Shown here one piece after another: positions 28,140 to 40,560 of a DNA stretch of 64,000 nucleotides. A model generated the notes under the pieces. It saw only the letters and a list, made by a program, of their open reading frames with translations. It had not been told where the DNA came from and ran no database searches. The position numbers were made by a program, and so were the translations under genes. Within the stretch, counting starts at the first letter, position 1; each line of letters starts with the position of its first letter. The stretch is from Nageia nagi (lineage: Eukaryota > Pinophyta), in contig JBITNC010000001.1 in the NCBI GenBank assembly GCA_050084985.1, positions 180,606,001 through 180,670,000 on the forward strand, given 5' to 3'.

Positions 28140-29780
28140 ATTATTTACATACCAAGTATAAAATTAAAAGATAGTTTACGATCCCTTGCACACTCCTCAG
28201 CAAAATGGTGTAGTTGAAAGAAAAAATACGACCATTTAAGAAATGGCAAGATGTATGTTGGGAGATCTTCCCAACTTCTAAAGGGGTGAAGTTTAAATAC
28301 TATGATATACACTTAAATAAATATCTTCCAAAAGTAGTTGAAGGCAAACTCTATATAGGCATTGATAGGAAAGAAACCTAACATCTCTCACTTAAGGGTC
28401 TTTGATTGTGATGCTTATGCCTTTGTTATTCCTGAAAAAAGGAAGAAGTTGAATAAGAGATCTGAAAAATGTTTTTTTAATGGCTATAACAATTAGCATA
28501 GAGGCTACAAGCTATACCAACCTTCCTCTAGATCAATCTTTGTGTCTAGGGATGTAAAGTTCAATGAACTTCCTAAAGAGTCTACTTCTTGTAAAAACCT
28601 AAATGAGGTGATTATTCTTTTATTGCACCTAATTGGATGGATGTCAATGTAGATATTTCACCTAAGGAACAAAACTCTCAAACATAAAGGATAAAAAAAA
28701 GTATGACCATGAATAAATCCTTATTTGCCAAAACTGATAGTAAAAATGAGCCCTCATCCTTCAAAAAAGCTTCAAAGTATGAATGTTGGATGAATGCAAT
28801 GAATGTGGAGTATAAGTTTAGAATGAAGAATCAAACTTGGAATTTGGTTCTTTATCCCAATGAACAAAATATGATTGGTAATAAATGGGTTTACAAGGTC
28901 AAATATAATTTAGTTATCAAGATTGAGAAATACAAAGTAAGGTTAGTAGCCAAGGATTTCACTCAAAAATATGGAGTTGATTATGAGAAAACCTTTTCTC
29001 TAATGGAAAAGATGCCTAATGTTAAGGTGATCCTTGCTCTTTTAGCAGCTCAAAGATAGAAATTTTTTCAATTTAATATCAAGAGTGTTTTTCTCAATGG
29101 TGACTTGGATGTGAAAATCTACATGAACCAACCAGAAGGGTTTGTTATGAAAGGTAAAGAATCATTTGTTTGCAAACTAAAAAGGTCTTTGTATAGACTT
29201 AAGCAAGCACCTCAAGCCTAGTACAATAAGATTTTAGAATTCTTTGAATATATTAGGTTTTCTAAATGCTTCTCTAACATAGATCTTTATGTGCTCAACC
29301 AAGGACAAGACTTGATCTTGATTATTTTCTATGTGGATGATCTATTGATTACAGGAAATAATATAGTCCTCATCCAAGATTGCATATCCAAATTTAAGGT
29401 AAATTTTGATATGAAAAACCTTGGTCTATTGCACTACTATATTTGTATCCAACTTTACCAATACATGGATTATAATTATCTTAGTTAATCTAAGTATATT
29501 TCAAATATCTTGCAAAAGTTTGGAATGGATGAGTGTATACATGCTGCAATCCTAGTCTCTTCTAGAATCAATTTATCTCTTAGTTCCAACTCTCAGTTGG
29601 TAAATATTACAGCTTATAGAAAACTAATTGGTAGTCTTCTATATTTAACTATCTTTAGGCCAGATATTACCTTCATTGTGAATTTGTTAGCTCACTTTAT
29701 GCAAAAATCATATGTTAAGCACCTCAATGTAGTTAAGCAAATTTTGAGGTACATTATAAGCACTAAGGATCTTACTCTGA
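28140..29780 (+). pseudogene. Copia integrase-RT-RNase H fragment
   Basis: Plus-strand frames show an integrase end (about 28,170-28,230, text like GVVERK and MARCMLGDLPN across frame changes) and the RVT_2 start (28,703-29,059, NKWVYKVKYNL, RLVAKDFTQKYGVDYEKTFS). There follow FLNGDLDVKIYMNQPEGFV, SLYRLKQAPQA, the catalytic FYVDDLLITGNN (29,325-29,360) and RNase H text (RPDITFIVNLLAHFMQK, KQILRYI). RNase H stops abruptly at ~29,775, where the PBS of the surrounding element begins. Several stops interrupt the frame. The same pol type sits at 19.6-23.4 kb on the opposite strand, but the two differ in many residues and are separate copies. Confidence 0.85.
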
Positions 29781-29785
29781 TACCA
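29775..29785 (-). other. Primer-binding site of the chimeric element
   Basis: Minus-strand TGGTATCAGAG, two bases downstream of the LTR end at 29,788. It is a perfect match to the tRNA-Met type Copia PBS core, and it touches the end of the antisense RNase H text. Confidence 0.8.
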
Positions 29786-29787
29786 CT

Positions 29788-30225
29788 TGATGAAATTAAC
29801 CCTTTTCAAATTAATTTCTAATCTACCAAGATCTCAATAAGGCACTCACAACATCAACATAATAGCATAATAACAGAAGCTAATCTCATAAAGAACACAA
29901 GATATAAAGTGGTTCCTCCCTGTTTGGGAGTACATCCACTAACCAAGATATTCTTATTCTCAAATACCTCTCTTATTGAATATCTTCCTATCTCTCCAAA
30001 CCCTAAACCTATAGCATAACTCTTCTTCCAACTTGTGTTACAAAGAGAGAGGGGTACATCTCTATTTATTAGATGAAACCTACTTTTTAACCTCCCTTTT
30101 ATCCAAGGGTAAGGTTAAAGATTTTTTCATATTTATTCTCTTAATGTTTTAAGGTAACTAAATATAATTTAACCATTAAGTAAATTTATATTAAAGAGAA
30201 ATATTACATTAAAAATTTCCTAACA
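29788..30225 (-). repeat. 5' LTR of the chimeric element
   Basis: Minus-strand ends are TGTTAGGAAATT and AATTTCATCA. It aligns with 27,205-27,651 along its full length. Confidence 0.8.
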
Positions 30226-30839
30226 GCACTAACACTAATATTCTAAAACTTATTTGTAGCAATTAAAGCAATTTTAGGCATTTTAAACTAGTTTTTGGGA
30301 GTCGAAAAGTTGTCTAACTATCAAGGTGGCTTTGATTTTCATAAATATACAACTTGAAGACTTCTTTATAAGGAATCCTTGCATTTTCCATGAATAAAGA
30401 AGATAAACGAAAGAGAGAACAATCATTTTTCATGTTTTATATTGTATAGAGTAGATTTGTTATATAAGAAGGTTGTTGGCCTTGGTGTTGTAAAATTAAA
30501 GGCTACCTTATGATTGTAAAGTTTTCTTATGCGATAAAAAGATCTAAATACTCTTGATTCTAGTTATAATTTCTATTTTTTTAATCTTATTTAAAGATAG
30601 TGAAAATACTATTTCATACTATTATATTGGAACAATCATTGCATTTTGAGTTTGAAGGAATAAATTGTTGAATAAAAAGAAAATATAATTCCTAAAATAT
30701 ATATTTGAGAATCCTTTCAAAGCTATAGGATTAAGATGATTACAGATCATGTGGTATCAAATCTAGTTAAGGTTAATGTTGGGCATATATTAATCTATTG
30801 CAAAGTTATGGTTATTTTATATTTATGACTAGATCTAGG
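30226..30839. other. No supported gene
   Basis: AT-rich sequence between the chimeric element and the Gypsy fragment. The words CATGTGGTATCAAATCTAG near 30,750 resemble a degraded PBS, so this may be the leader of the fragment that follows. Confidence 0.3.
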
Positions 30840-31860
30840 AGTGAAAGTAATTTGGTGAAGGTAAAACTTAAGATTGTATCTAAAAATTGATTAAGAAAGA
30901 AAAAAGAAATGGACATGAAGAATGATGAGTTAAAGAGGAATATTATAACCATAGAAGTGATACTCGAAGACTTGATCAAAAAAATGGCAAAGTTAAAGAC
31001 CACAATAAGAAAGGAACTTGATTTTGGAGAGAATTTGTAAAAGTTTCCTATGAAACTAGAGGCATAACGCTTGGATGCTCGTAGGAAGACCCAAAATGTG
31101 GAGAAACACTCCATGAAGAAGCCACATGAGAAGGATAAGGTCAATTCAATAACACATATGAATGATGAAAAGACTTAGTGCTTGAACTACAAGAAGATAG
31201 GGCATGAGGAAGATAAGTATTGGTATACATAGATAAAACTTAGAACCAAATGGTTTAAGGATAAACTTGAGAAAAAGGTAGTGTCAATGTTAAAATAAAT
31301 GCTAATGTTGGATGAAGAAGAGATTTAAGAGGTTGAAGATTCATCAGATGTTGATGAATTACTTAATTGCATATTTATTATTGGATCATCATCAAAAGTT
31401 GTAGATGAGGATAAGAAAATATAGTTATTATACATCAAGGTTCACTCTATGAAGACCAATATTGATACACTTATTGATCATGGTTCTTAAGTGAATCTAA
31501 TTTCAAAAAATTAAGTATTGAAATTAGGGCTAAAGACTTATCCTAATTCATGGTCTTATCTACTTAGGTAGGTGAGCAAAATGATAAAGATGCAAGTTAC
31601 ACACCAATGCAAATTGGGGGTTTCCATTAATGTTGATTATATTAAGGAGGTTAAATTTAATGTTATACTTATTAATATTGTTATAATAGTGTTGGGTAGT
31701 CCTTATTTATTTGATAAGTATGTTATCTACTATAGAAGAAAGGACAATTATCACTTTATTAAGTAACGTAGGAAATTTGTAGTAAGGTCTCATGTGAGCA
31801 AAATTGCAAATTCTACTCTCATAGTGAGAAATATGAAGGATATTATCAATGCTTCTAGAA
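30840..31860 (+). pseudogene. Gypsy gag-protease remnant
   Basis: Plus-strand frames, broken by several stops, run from a Lys/Glu-rich gag end through a knuckle-like CLNYKKIGHEEDKYW (31,180-31,225; the last Cys of CCHC is Tyr) to an aspartic-protease-like stretch. That shows DTLIDHGS, where DSGS or similar is expected, then VNLIS, LGLKTYP, VTHQCKLGVSINVDYI and the strongly Gypsy-like VLGSPYLFDKYVIYYRRKDN (31,688-31,747). This order, with a long insert between the protease motif and the GSPYL..D motif, is typical of Ty3/Gypsy elements of seed plants. RT and later domains are missing downstream. It is unrelated in sequence to the Gypsy gag at 56-58 kb. Confidence 0.7.
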
Positions 31861-34318
31861 AACTACACTACTATATTTTAGCAATTTTGTGTCATGTTAT
31901 GCATCAATCCACAATATTATTTAAAAAAAAAATTATAAATAATAACGCATCAATTGATGCTAAGGTTATTATCAAATAAAGAATCATTTTTTGCGTCAAT
32001 TATAATGTCATCCCTTGCATCATATATCAATATTATTAGTGTCAAATAATTAACGTTAGTGTCAATCCCTTTTGCAAATCTCTCAATTTGGTACATGCTT
32101 TGACGATGTTAGAAAAGGTGAATCCAAGCTAAGAAGAGAAAAAAGGAAGTGTGTCACTATGGAAGTAGTCCTCCTAAAAGCAAGAAAAAGAAACCAAAAA
32201 GTAGGGGAAGAAGAGTTGGAATACATAAAGATATAATTAGTGGTAGATATATATAATATATAATATTTTAAACATTTTTAGCTTATATGTACTACTCACA
32301 TTCATCTATATGGAGCCTAAATTTTTCATGGGTGGCTTTTCTCACCACAAGCCCTAACTGTCATGCATGAGACTCCATAGGCTATGATCTACCAATATGA
32401 AAAATCCATTCATTTTTAGACAAAATGTTATGTCATACTTTACCACTCACCTTCATCTCTAGGCACCTTTATTTTTATCATCTTTGTATTTTCACCTCCG
32501 AAGATTGGCAGCATTGGGAGCATAGGTCATGGTACCTATCATCCAACTCTCCAACCCAACATGGTTGAAACTTGAGTTCCCTAATCCTATAATTGTGTTA
32601 TGTTATCTATTGCATCTAATTAAAAATAAATTATTAAACTCCAAACCGTAACTAATATCAACTATCAATTGTTCTTTGTTCCTAAGGATTAGTTGATTAC
32701 GATTTTTTAAAACTGCAAGTTCTCATTCAAGGAGCTATCTCCTTCATAAATACTTATCATGTTCTCTCTTCTTCCTCAATACCTCCTTCATAAATACCTT
32801 ATGTTATCTCCTTTTCTCTTTTTCTTTTACCTTGAGCTCTCGCTCCTCTATTTCTACTACAATTAAATTTTGGTGGCCTAGATCCTAGCTATGCTTTGTA
32901 CATGTTTCAAACTCCTTCTTCACTAAGGGTTTCAAGGGAGCCTCAATCTTTGGGATTTTATTTTTGGTCCCCTTTTGCTTGTCCTTTCCTTTTTCCTTTT
33001 GTAATTTTGCTACATGGGTTCTTCTACCCTATCTTTAGATGTAATTTTCCATATAAACCATTTTTAAGAATGTAGTGTATTTCAAATTTGTAATACTATA
33101 TTATCATTATAAAAAATTGTAACTCTATAGTAGATGGTGAATTGTCTACAAAATTAATATAAATTTACTTTTGAGAATTATAATGAAAATGTAAATTATC
33201 TTTGATCAATGTAAAATTAATGGAGAAAAATATACAAATAATAATGCAAACAAAGTCACTATTAATTTTCTTTGTATCTCTTTTACAGTCCTTTATGTTT
33301 AATAGTATTTTTTAATAAGTTTATTTTGTATATATTTTTATCTTGGTGATGAAGTATGAATATATTTTAAAATATGTTTTTGATACATTTTTTATCTATA
33401 TTATTATATACAACTTATCTTTCATAACAAATTTAAATAATATAAATTATTTTTCATAAATTAATTAAAATATTTAATTCTAATATTTTTTAATGAGAAA
33501 CCACCCCCTTTGTAGGGAGAGGAAATCCATAGAATACAATTCCACGATCAAGGGGCATCCACATCGTCAAAATCCACCTGGGGCACGATCTCCCACCTAC
33601 CATCAACTCGATAGGAATTAGATATGTTTCAACAGGAAGAGGGGATACATGAACTTGGGTCTCTCATTTTCAAGAGTTTCAACTACCCATCTCCAACTCG
33701 TCTATCCATAAATTTATTATTACATATAAACCATTTTTAAGAATTTATGTATATTTCAAGTTTGTAACTTTATTACATTGTAGGCGCCTCCTTTGAGTGA
33801 GTGATTATACCTTATTCGAATCAATGGTGTGCATTGCTCCTTCACCATGACAGACCATGAAATCAATATGAAGCCTTGATTTTTACTCTTTGATTTTTAA
33901 TTTGGCAGGAGTGGTTACTTGGCAGTTTTAAAAAATTATACAGATTTTTGTCAACATTTTCGGCCGTTTATCTGACACAAAAAAACTTCAAAACGCACGC
34001 AACATGTAACAGCAAGAGCTCTGTTAGTCTCAGAATTTCGTGAGCTTTGAGATTTTCCTCTGGATTTACATCACTACGGATTACGTTTCTCTATGTATTT
34101 TTACATTTGAATTTGAGTATCGAACTTGAAATCATAATCAGGGTTTCTGTGTGATCTGCTTTTTAATGGAGACCCGCTCCTTTCAACTTCGTTAAGTTTT
34201 TCTCCATTCAAGGCATAAGAAGCAAACTCAGTGAAGGGCCAAAAAAATCAAAGAAGGATTGGGAAATATTCAGCAAAATCGCTTTGGGTTTTTGAAGTTT
34301 CAGACAAGTTAAAAGAAA
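31861..34318. other. Intergenic region
   Basis: Two ~50 base direct copies of ACATATAAACCATTTTTAAG plus flanks lie at about 33,050 and 33,722, bracketing ~670 bases. The GC-richer block 33,500-33,700 lies between them. No coding sequence was recognised. The last 300 bases have higher GC and lead into the gene-like region at 34,319. Confidence 0.35.
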
Positions 34319-35490
34319 ATGGTGAGTCCAAAATTCCAGCAGCATGTGTCCAACGCTGCGTCGGATAAGCTTCTTGTCAAATTTTACGGTCACCTGAATG
34401 AAAGCTTCTTGTCTATTATCTGCAACAGCCGAGAAGGTAAATAATATTTTCTGTATTTTGCATTTCACTGTTATTTTAGTTTGTTCAATTTTGTGGAGTA
34501 TTAATGTTGGGGTTTGTTTAGTCAAGGCGGAAGGCTCTAAGAGGGGCGTCAAAGTTTCTCATGGATAAGCAAGCGATGCAGCCCGTTCGTCTTCGCAAGG
34601 AGCTTATTTGAACAAAAACCAAATGGGTCATTGTTAGTATTTGAATATAATTACAGGATTTTGAAAGCGGATTTACTAGAGATCCATTATGTTATATAAA
34701 CTGTCTTATCGACGTAGAAATGAACGACCATTCGACTATGCTTTCGCATATTGTTGGAAACCAATTTCCTTTGCAGATATACGCGAAGCCTTTCTAAAAG
34801 AAAGTACACTTCTTGTTTCGGGTTTTCAGGAACGCAAGCAGATCTGGACTCCCTGAAAGCAGAGCATCATGAAATCATTCCAAACATGGATGTCAGGAAC
34901 TCCAGTGCTGATCGAACTTTGGCAAAGGTTTATTACAAATGTAATTGTGTTATTTTGGCAGAGCAAATTGTTGGCTTACCTATCACTTCCTTAATAGTGT
35001 GGCCATTCTTTTTTAATGGTCAGCTTACGCACAACCACAATCTAACGCAATTACAAGCGGAAACTCATGCTACCAAAAACTACCATGCATTTTTCTTGGT
35101 CAGCCGAAGAGGTAGATGTTGGTGCAGTTCTTGGTAGTTTGGTTTCATGCAAACAACTTTCTTTCTAGTTAGTTTCGCACACATCGCTCATGACAATAGC
35201 ATCGGTGAACATTTTCTTTCTATTGAAACATGTTCGTTCTCCTTATCTGGAAAAGAAAGTGGTCTAAGTCCAAGCTATGTTCTGTTAATTTGTGCTGCAA
35301 ATATTTAAATCTCAATGCTTCTTCTCCTTTGAATTGTATTTTGGGTGTCTTGTTCTTCTTCTGTTAAATCCATTGTAGGATGAGTGTATTGATGCCCTTC
35401 TTTACGGATGGTATAAGTGCGTTTGAATTGGGAACAAATGAAAGTTATTTGGTGGTAGCGGTCAATAAAATAAACGGACAGAAGGGTTAA
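34319..35490 (+). CDS. Unrecognised multi-exon gene-like region
   Basis: I do not recognise this gene. A start codon at 34,319 opens MVSPKFQQHVSNAASDKL and continues ...LNESFLSIICNS to a good donor (AAG|GTAAAT at 34,436). Further exon-like blocks follow. One near 34,520-34,610 reads RRKALRGASKFLMDKQ after TTTAG. One near 34,838-34,930 contains ADLDSLKAEHHEIIPNMD and DRTLAK before AAAG|GTTT. One near 35,382-35,490 reads MSVLMPFFTDGISAFELG and LVVAVNKINGQKG, then stops. These blocks are clearly GC-richer than the surroundings and use less A/T-ending codons, which argues for a real or recently lost host gene. A single phase-consistent splice model could not be built, so it may be a pseudogene. 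Boundaries are approximate. Confidence 0.35.
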
Positions 35491-36742
35491 TGGCCAGAGG
35501 AGTCGTTGGATATATTGCGCTCTGTAAATATGTTGTTCTTTTTGTTGAGCTAAAGTAAATATGGATTTAGCTTATTGATTAAAGATTATCTCAGGAACAA
35601 GATACATATTCTAAAAATAGTTTTCTATAGGGAATTTATAATATCTTGATTAATGTTGTTATGTATTTCAATGTTTGTCAATGGCACACAACGATCCCGA
35701 CATCTGATGAAAATCAATTATTTTCCTATGATGTACCCATTGCACTTCGATGTAATAGTTAGTATTATTATTGTAAAAATTAAAAAATACTTCATCATAT
35801 TTTAGTAAAAGGTATACTATAAATTCTTTTACAATAATATAATCTTGATGCTCAATGATAATAAATTTAAAACTATTATAAAAATATACATTATAATTTA
35901 AAATTTGTATTTGATATAAGAATCGTAAAATATCAAATTCTAAATTATAGTAAATAAATACAAAACTGTTAGATTGATTCCAATATGATACATAAATCTA
36001 AAATATCATACAGAATGTATAGCTTTGAATTTGAAGATATAACTTTAAAATGTAGTGTCTATAATTTTGAAGTCAAAACATAAAATATTAATTTTTAATT
36101 CGAGTATTTTATATTTAAAAATTATTTTAATATTATACAATTGAATTTAATAATATACAATTGAATTTCCATAGTACTATATGTATAAACAAAAGTCCTA
36201 CTAGATGATATTTACAAGAAAAAGCCAAATCTATACCACATACAACAAAATTAGTCATCAATTTTATCTCACAAATTTAAATAATTTACGTAAAGGTTAA
36301 CATAGTACATAATTGCATACTATATTTATTATGCATTATGTGGATAATGGAAAGGTATTATGCATTATGTGAATAACAAAAAGGTGAAAAGATGATTGAT
36401 TTAATTACATGTATAAACAAAAATATATATAAATACAATAAAAAGAGAGAAAATAATTATTCGTAAAGAATACATCTATAAACTTTTAATTGATTTAGTA
36501 GTATATATATTATTTTTTAAATTATAATAATTATAAAAATATAAATCATTTTTATTAATATTATTGTAAAAAGTTATTAAGTACAATACAATTCCACAAA
36601 TAAATCAAAACTTGTATTATAAATAAAAATAATTAAATATAAACTATATTTATTATTCAACAAACAAGTTTATTTAAGAACAAAAGTTGATTGTTATCAA
36701 TAATCAACTTTTTTTTATTTCAATAAAATATGGGTCATTGCA
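35491..36742. other. Very AT-rich, no gene
   Basis: Over 80% A+T by appearance, with many TATAAAT and AATTTAA words. A palindrome AAAGTTGATTGTTATC(A)ATAATCAACTTT lies at about 36,681-36,711. No coding or element signature is seen. Confidence 0.4.
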
Positions 36743-38125
36743 ATGATAATGCAATATCTGAAACTCAAACACCATGCCCTGATGTTAAGGAATTTCTACT
36801 TTGCATTGTTGAATGTGTTTTATCGAGGGAAGCAAGTGAATATCTTGCTCTTCCTATATGACTCTTTATGTAAGTCTATTCTAGAGGTTAAAAAAGGGAA
36901 GTTGGTTGGCCCATACCACCAAGGGCTCCTCTGCATTCTTTTCAACCATGTAACGAGGGAAAGACCTAACTTAGGAATTAATTCTAGTGTGATTATGATA
37001 TGGAGGAGGTTAGGGATTAGCAAGGTGATCTACATGTATTCCCTATGATTTTACTCGATAATCTAATATTTTGAAATTTGATTTGGTTCTATATAAAAGA
37101 CTAATATATAATGCAATGTAAAGATGCTCCTTATCGATGCATGAGTTTTAATAATGACTTTTAGCCATGGAAAAGGTGGATGTCATTTCAAATTCTAAAT
37201 ATTTGAGCCAACTCATGAGTTAGTCCTAGCACTCTCATTTCTTATTAGTTTTGTTAGAGGTGAGTGTAACATGTCACACACTAGTAGCTAGTGTCACCTT
37301 ATTTTAAGGAGTGAAGATGGTGGTAGTTTATGCCTGATTTGATTGTCAACTTGCTTGAAAATCATATCAAGGCATTAAGGGACAAATAGCATCGGATGGA
37401 GCTACCAAATATTGAGCTTCTTTTTTCTGTGACACCTTTCATGGAGTTAATAGTTACCATTTGAGGTAGGAACCTTGTAATTCTTGAGGCTAGTAAAGTG
37501 TTTATATAATGTAGTGATAATGGGGGGTGAATTAGTCAAAGTGGAGCCATCATCATTGAAGGAAACTATAAGAAACTTAGAGGTTTAGAAGATTTTATGC
37601 TAGAGTAGACTAGACAACTTCATCCATGCATGCAATGGACATGATGAGCAACTTTCGATGGAAGCAGCAAATTTATGGAAGAATAGGAAATGCAAGTTCA
37701 ATGGTAGAGAATTCCTAATCAATCATAAAATAATTGCACAAGTAATTGGAGTGCCAAACGAATGTCTTCAAGTGAAATAGGAAGGCAAAGTTAAGAAGCC
37801 AAATGATAGAAATAAATTCCTAAAGGAGGTGATGAAGACAAGTAATTTTTATAAGTACCAAATGAAGGTGATTAGGAAATCGATCCCTAGGCCTAGGGAT
37901 GAAGTTGAAGTGGTTTTGATCAAATACATAACTCTAGAACGATGTTACAAAGTATTATTAGCATCTCATTTTTCTTGCTTAATCACACTTTATTTTCCCA
38001 AATATAGACAAGGTAAACTTTCCATTCTTCATCTTCAACTCCTTAATTTTATCTATCAACAAGTTAAAGAGGAACAAAAGTTTAGTTCCATTACATGCAT
38101 CTGTTATCAAATTGGTGTATGAGAG
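36743..38125 (+). pseudogene. Decayed transposon-type coding sequence, family not named
   Basis: Two open stretches are separated by degraded frames. The first (36,743-37,027) contains KQVNILLFLYDSLCKSIL and GPYHQGLLCILFNHV. The second (about 37,680-38,120) contains KCKFNGREFLINHKIIAQV, GVPNECLQVK, a stop, then VVLIKYITLERCYKVLLASH and HLQLLNFIYQQV. Phrases of the type 'G..F....I..V.G.P', 'YITL..R...V...HF' and 'F.LYDSL...' with 'HQGLL.LL..H' occur together in repeat-derived plant proteins. The family name is not certain to me. No catalytic motif is visible. It is most likely a gag-like or accessory transposon protein. Confidence 0.4.
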
Positions 38126-39539
38126 AGCAGTTCTCTCCTCACCCAAAAACTATTTGAGGGTTAAATTCATAATGGGGGGGGGGGCAAATTTTTGAACCTA
38201 CTTAGAGGAAAGTGTTGGAATTAGGATATTCCTCGAACTCCTCCAAGAATAGAGTTGAACAAGGGAGTGGAAAGTCTCTAAACACTAAGGGAGAACCAAA
38301 GGGAGCTAAGTTAAAGAGGTATAAAACTAGATAAAAGAGCATAGAAGAATTGTTATCTTCCCCCTAGAATTGAGATATTGAGAACCTTGTTCCTTTGGCA
38401 TCTAATGAAGAAAAGGGGAGAGGAAAAAAGGAGAAACCCTCAGTAAATGAAAATTCAAAGTAGTGGATATTCTCTTAAGTTTTAGTATAAAAAGGGTTTG
38501 AAAGGCAAAAGAAATAATAAAAAATTATAAAGAAGGACGGAGAATGTAGTTGAGAAGAGAAAGAAAGCATTATTCAAAAAGAAGGGATCCCATTTGATTA
38601 AAATTAAGAGGGCTAAAACCATATCTAAAAATGAAGCCCTGGATGTAAAGAGAGTAGCCACTCTAGAGGATCCAAGAAGAAGCATTCAACTTAGGAGAAA
38701 ATTGATTTGTTTAGAGGATACCTCAAGTGAGGAGAAAATTGAAGGTCATGAAGGCACTTCTAAGGATTAATAGGAATTACAAGAATAAAGGATCCCACAT
38801 GCTACTAGATACAATGAAACAAAGGAGGTCATTGAGGTCTCAATTGAATAGACTATGCAAGAAGTCAAAGAGGAGGAGTGGCCAAGTTACAAATCCCATT
38901 GAATCACCTCTTTCTCTAAAGAGGTGTAGTAAAAGGAGGGTATACTTATTAAGATGTTTGAAGGGGATCCATGATAAGACAGCAGTAGAGGGAAAGACCT
39001 CTTTAAACACTAGTATTAATACTTCAACATCAACCACTCAATTGACTGTTTCTAACCAAATCAGATCTACCACATAGAATAAGAAACTCAAGAAGTTGCT
39101 AGAATCTATAATGAAGAAGAATGACATTATAGCCCTTGATAATTAATTTGAGGAGGTAATAGTGGGGGTGAAATAGAGTCCTGAGTACCTACAAATATTT
39201 CGAAGGAGGGACTTGCATCCTCTATTCAAAATTTCATTAGTGATGTAGCAAAGGAGAATGTAGCATGTTTCAAAGGGATTAAATTTATAAACTTAAAAGA
39301 GTAAAATAAAATCAAGAAAGTGTGCACCTGATATGAGAAGCAAATAATCTTCAAAGATATGGTATGATTATTTGAAGGATTAGATCATATTTGAGATGGA
39401 GTTTTAAGAATATTTGAATAACTTGGATCAATATTTAATGTCCTCCAAATATGTAGCCTTGGATCATTAAGAAGCATGGTGTGGATGAAATGGGAACAAT
39501 TCACAATTATGATGCCCATGCCTTAAAACCTATAGAATT
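38126..39539. other. Remnant continuing the transposon-type region
   Basis: A G tract of about 10 lies near 38,174. A Lys/Arg-rich open frame (38,727-39,077) has no motif and may be the tail of the same dead element. No other feature was found. Confidence 0.3.
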
Positions 39540-39976
39540 AGGATGCACGCAAAAGATAGCAAGTATATAAAGCTCAAAGCATAACATATTTTTAGATAGG
39601 TGGCATCTAGAGACATCATAAATGTAGTAGTGATGTATGGAAAACCACCTATTAGAGAGATCCAATAGGTGTTATTATGTTTTGCACCTCCTTTTACACT
39701 TTCAAGGACAAAAGAGAGAGTGAGATCCAACTTTGGAATAATAATAATCATTCCAATAGGATTATAGTATAAAATGTAATATTAATTATAATCTTAAGAT
39801 AATTCTAGATATAAATATGATTAAGAGATATTAACATTGATTAGCATATGTTTAGCATTTAATTAGCATATTAGTCTTAATATTATATATATTTGCATGA
39901 TTAAAATAATATATATAATGTAGATACTTAAATTATGATTTATTAATAAATAATAAATCATTTTTAGGCATCTACA
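39540..39976 (-). repeat. Minus-strand Gypsy LTR, copy 1 (5' end at right)
   Basis: The right edge reads TTTTTAGGCATCTACA and is followed by TTTTGGCCCTCTTTGG. On the minus strand this is a purine tract, then TGTAGATGCCTAAAAATG, nearly identical to the LTR start at 63,593. Inner text (GGTGGCATC, GGAAAACCACCTAT, AGAGAGAT) is shared with 42,170-42,511. The left edge is estimated from where the similarity fades. Confidence 0.6.
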
Positions 39977-40377
39977 TTTTGGCCCTCTTTGGATATGTAA
40001 TGAAAGGCATTGAAATTGCATAATCTAAACAATGAAAGAGAAGTGTAGAAAAAAATTTAATAGTAAAATGTACTTCCCTTTTATGACTATTATGTTGAAT
40101 ATGCTATCTTACTCTCCCTCTTTTAGTCTTTGATTTCCCCTTGCTCTAGCTTCTACAAGGTGATCAAGCCAAAATGATATCCTATATGCGAAGAAGTGAT
40201 AGGACCTTTGGTTTACTCTCTGAGATAATTCTATAGAAATAAAAGAAATAATACCCACATGTAGATCATATCTTTTAAAATAATATAACATTATAAAACC
40301 AAACATATGATACATATGACATAATATAACATAATATGATATAACATAGCATGATTTAACATAACATGATATAAAAG
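39977..40377 (-). repeat. 3' internal segment adjoining LTR copy 1
   Basis: Collinear with 42,512-42,820. Both share TTTGGATATGTAATGAAA, GCATTGAAATTGCATAATC and GTGATCAAGCCAAAA. It is followed by a stretch of TATAACATAACATGATATAA words (40,320-40,375). Confidence 0.6.
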
Positions 40378-40560
40378 TTTGCTTATGTCCCCAAGCAAGT
40401 GGGTGCTTTTAACTCCAAAGCATTAGGGGTGTTCGGACCTAGAACACATAGGTTACTTATACTTCCAAGCAAAAAAGGGTACCTAATCCTAAGACACCTA
40501 GGTTGCTTATACTCTTAACAAAAAAAGGGTGCTTTATTTCCTAAGCATGTGGATGAAGAT
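40378..40560. repeat. ~60 bp imperfect tandem repeats
   Basis: Three degenerate units share (G)CTTATRYYCC, AAGCAARNGGGTGCTTT and CCTAAGCAYNTRG words. They lie inside the 3' internal part of the minus-strand Gypsy remnant, where Tat-like elements often carry tandem repeats. Confidence 0.55.

Larger units (their letters stand above)
27205..30225 (-). mobile_element. 3.0 kb chimeric Copia-type LTR element with antisense pol
   Basis: Two same-orientation LTRs (27,205-27,651 and 29,788-30,225) are flanked by the 5-base direct repeat GCACT (27,200-27,204 and 30,226-30,230). On the minus strand the right LTR is followed by TGGTATCAGAG (a tRNA-Met type PBS), and the left LTR is preceded by the purine tract GAAAAGAAAG (PPT). 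The element's own direction is therefore minus. The 2.1 kb interior nevertheless carries integrase-RT-RNase H remnants on the plus strand (28,140-29,780). The LTRs differ at roughly one base in eight, so the insertion is old. It is a non-autonomous element that either captured an inverted pol fragment or was rearranged internally. Confidence 0.75.

Noticed and set aside
38727-39077. Lys/Arg-rich 116-codon frame as a nucleic-acid-binding protein gene
   Set aside because: Composition mirrors AG-rich DNA, there are no motifs, and it sits in a decayed transposon stretch.
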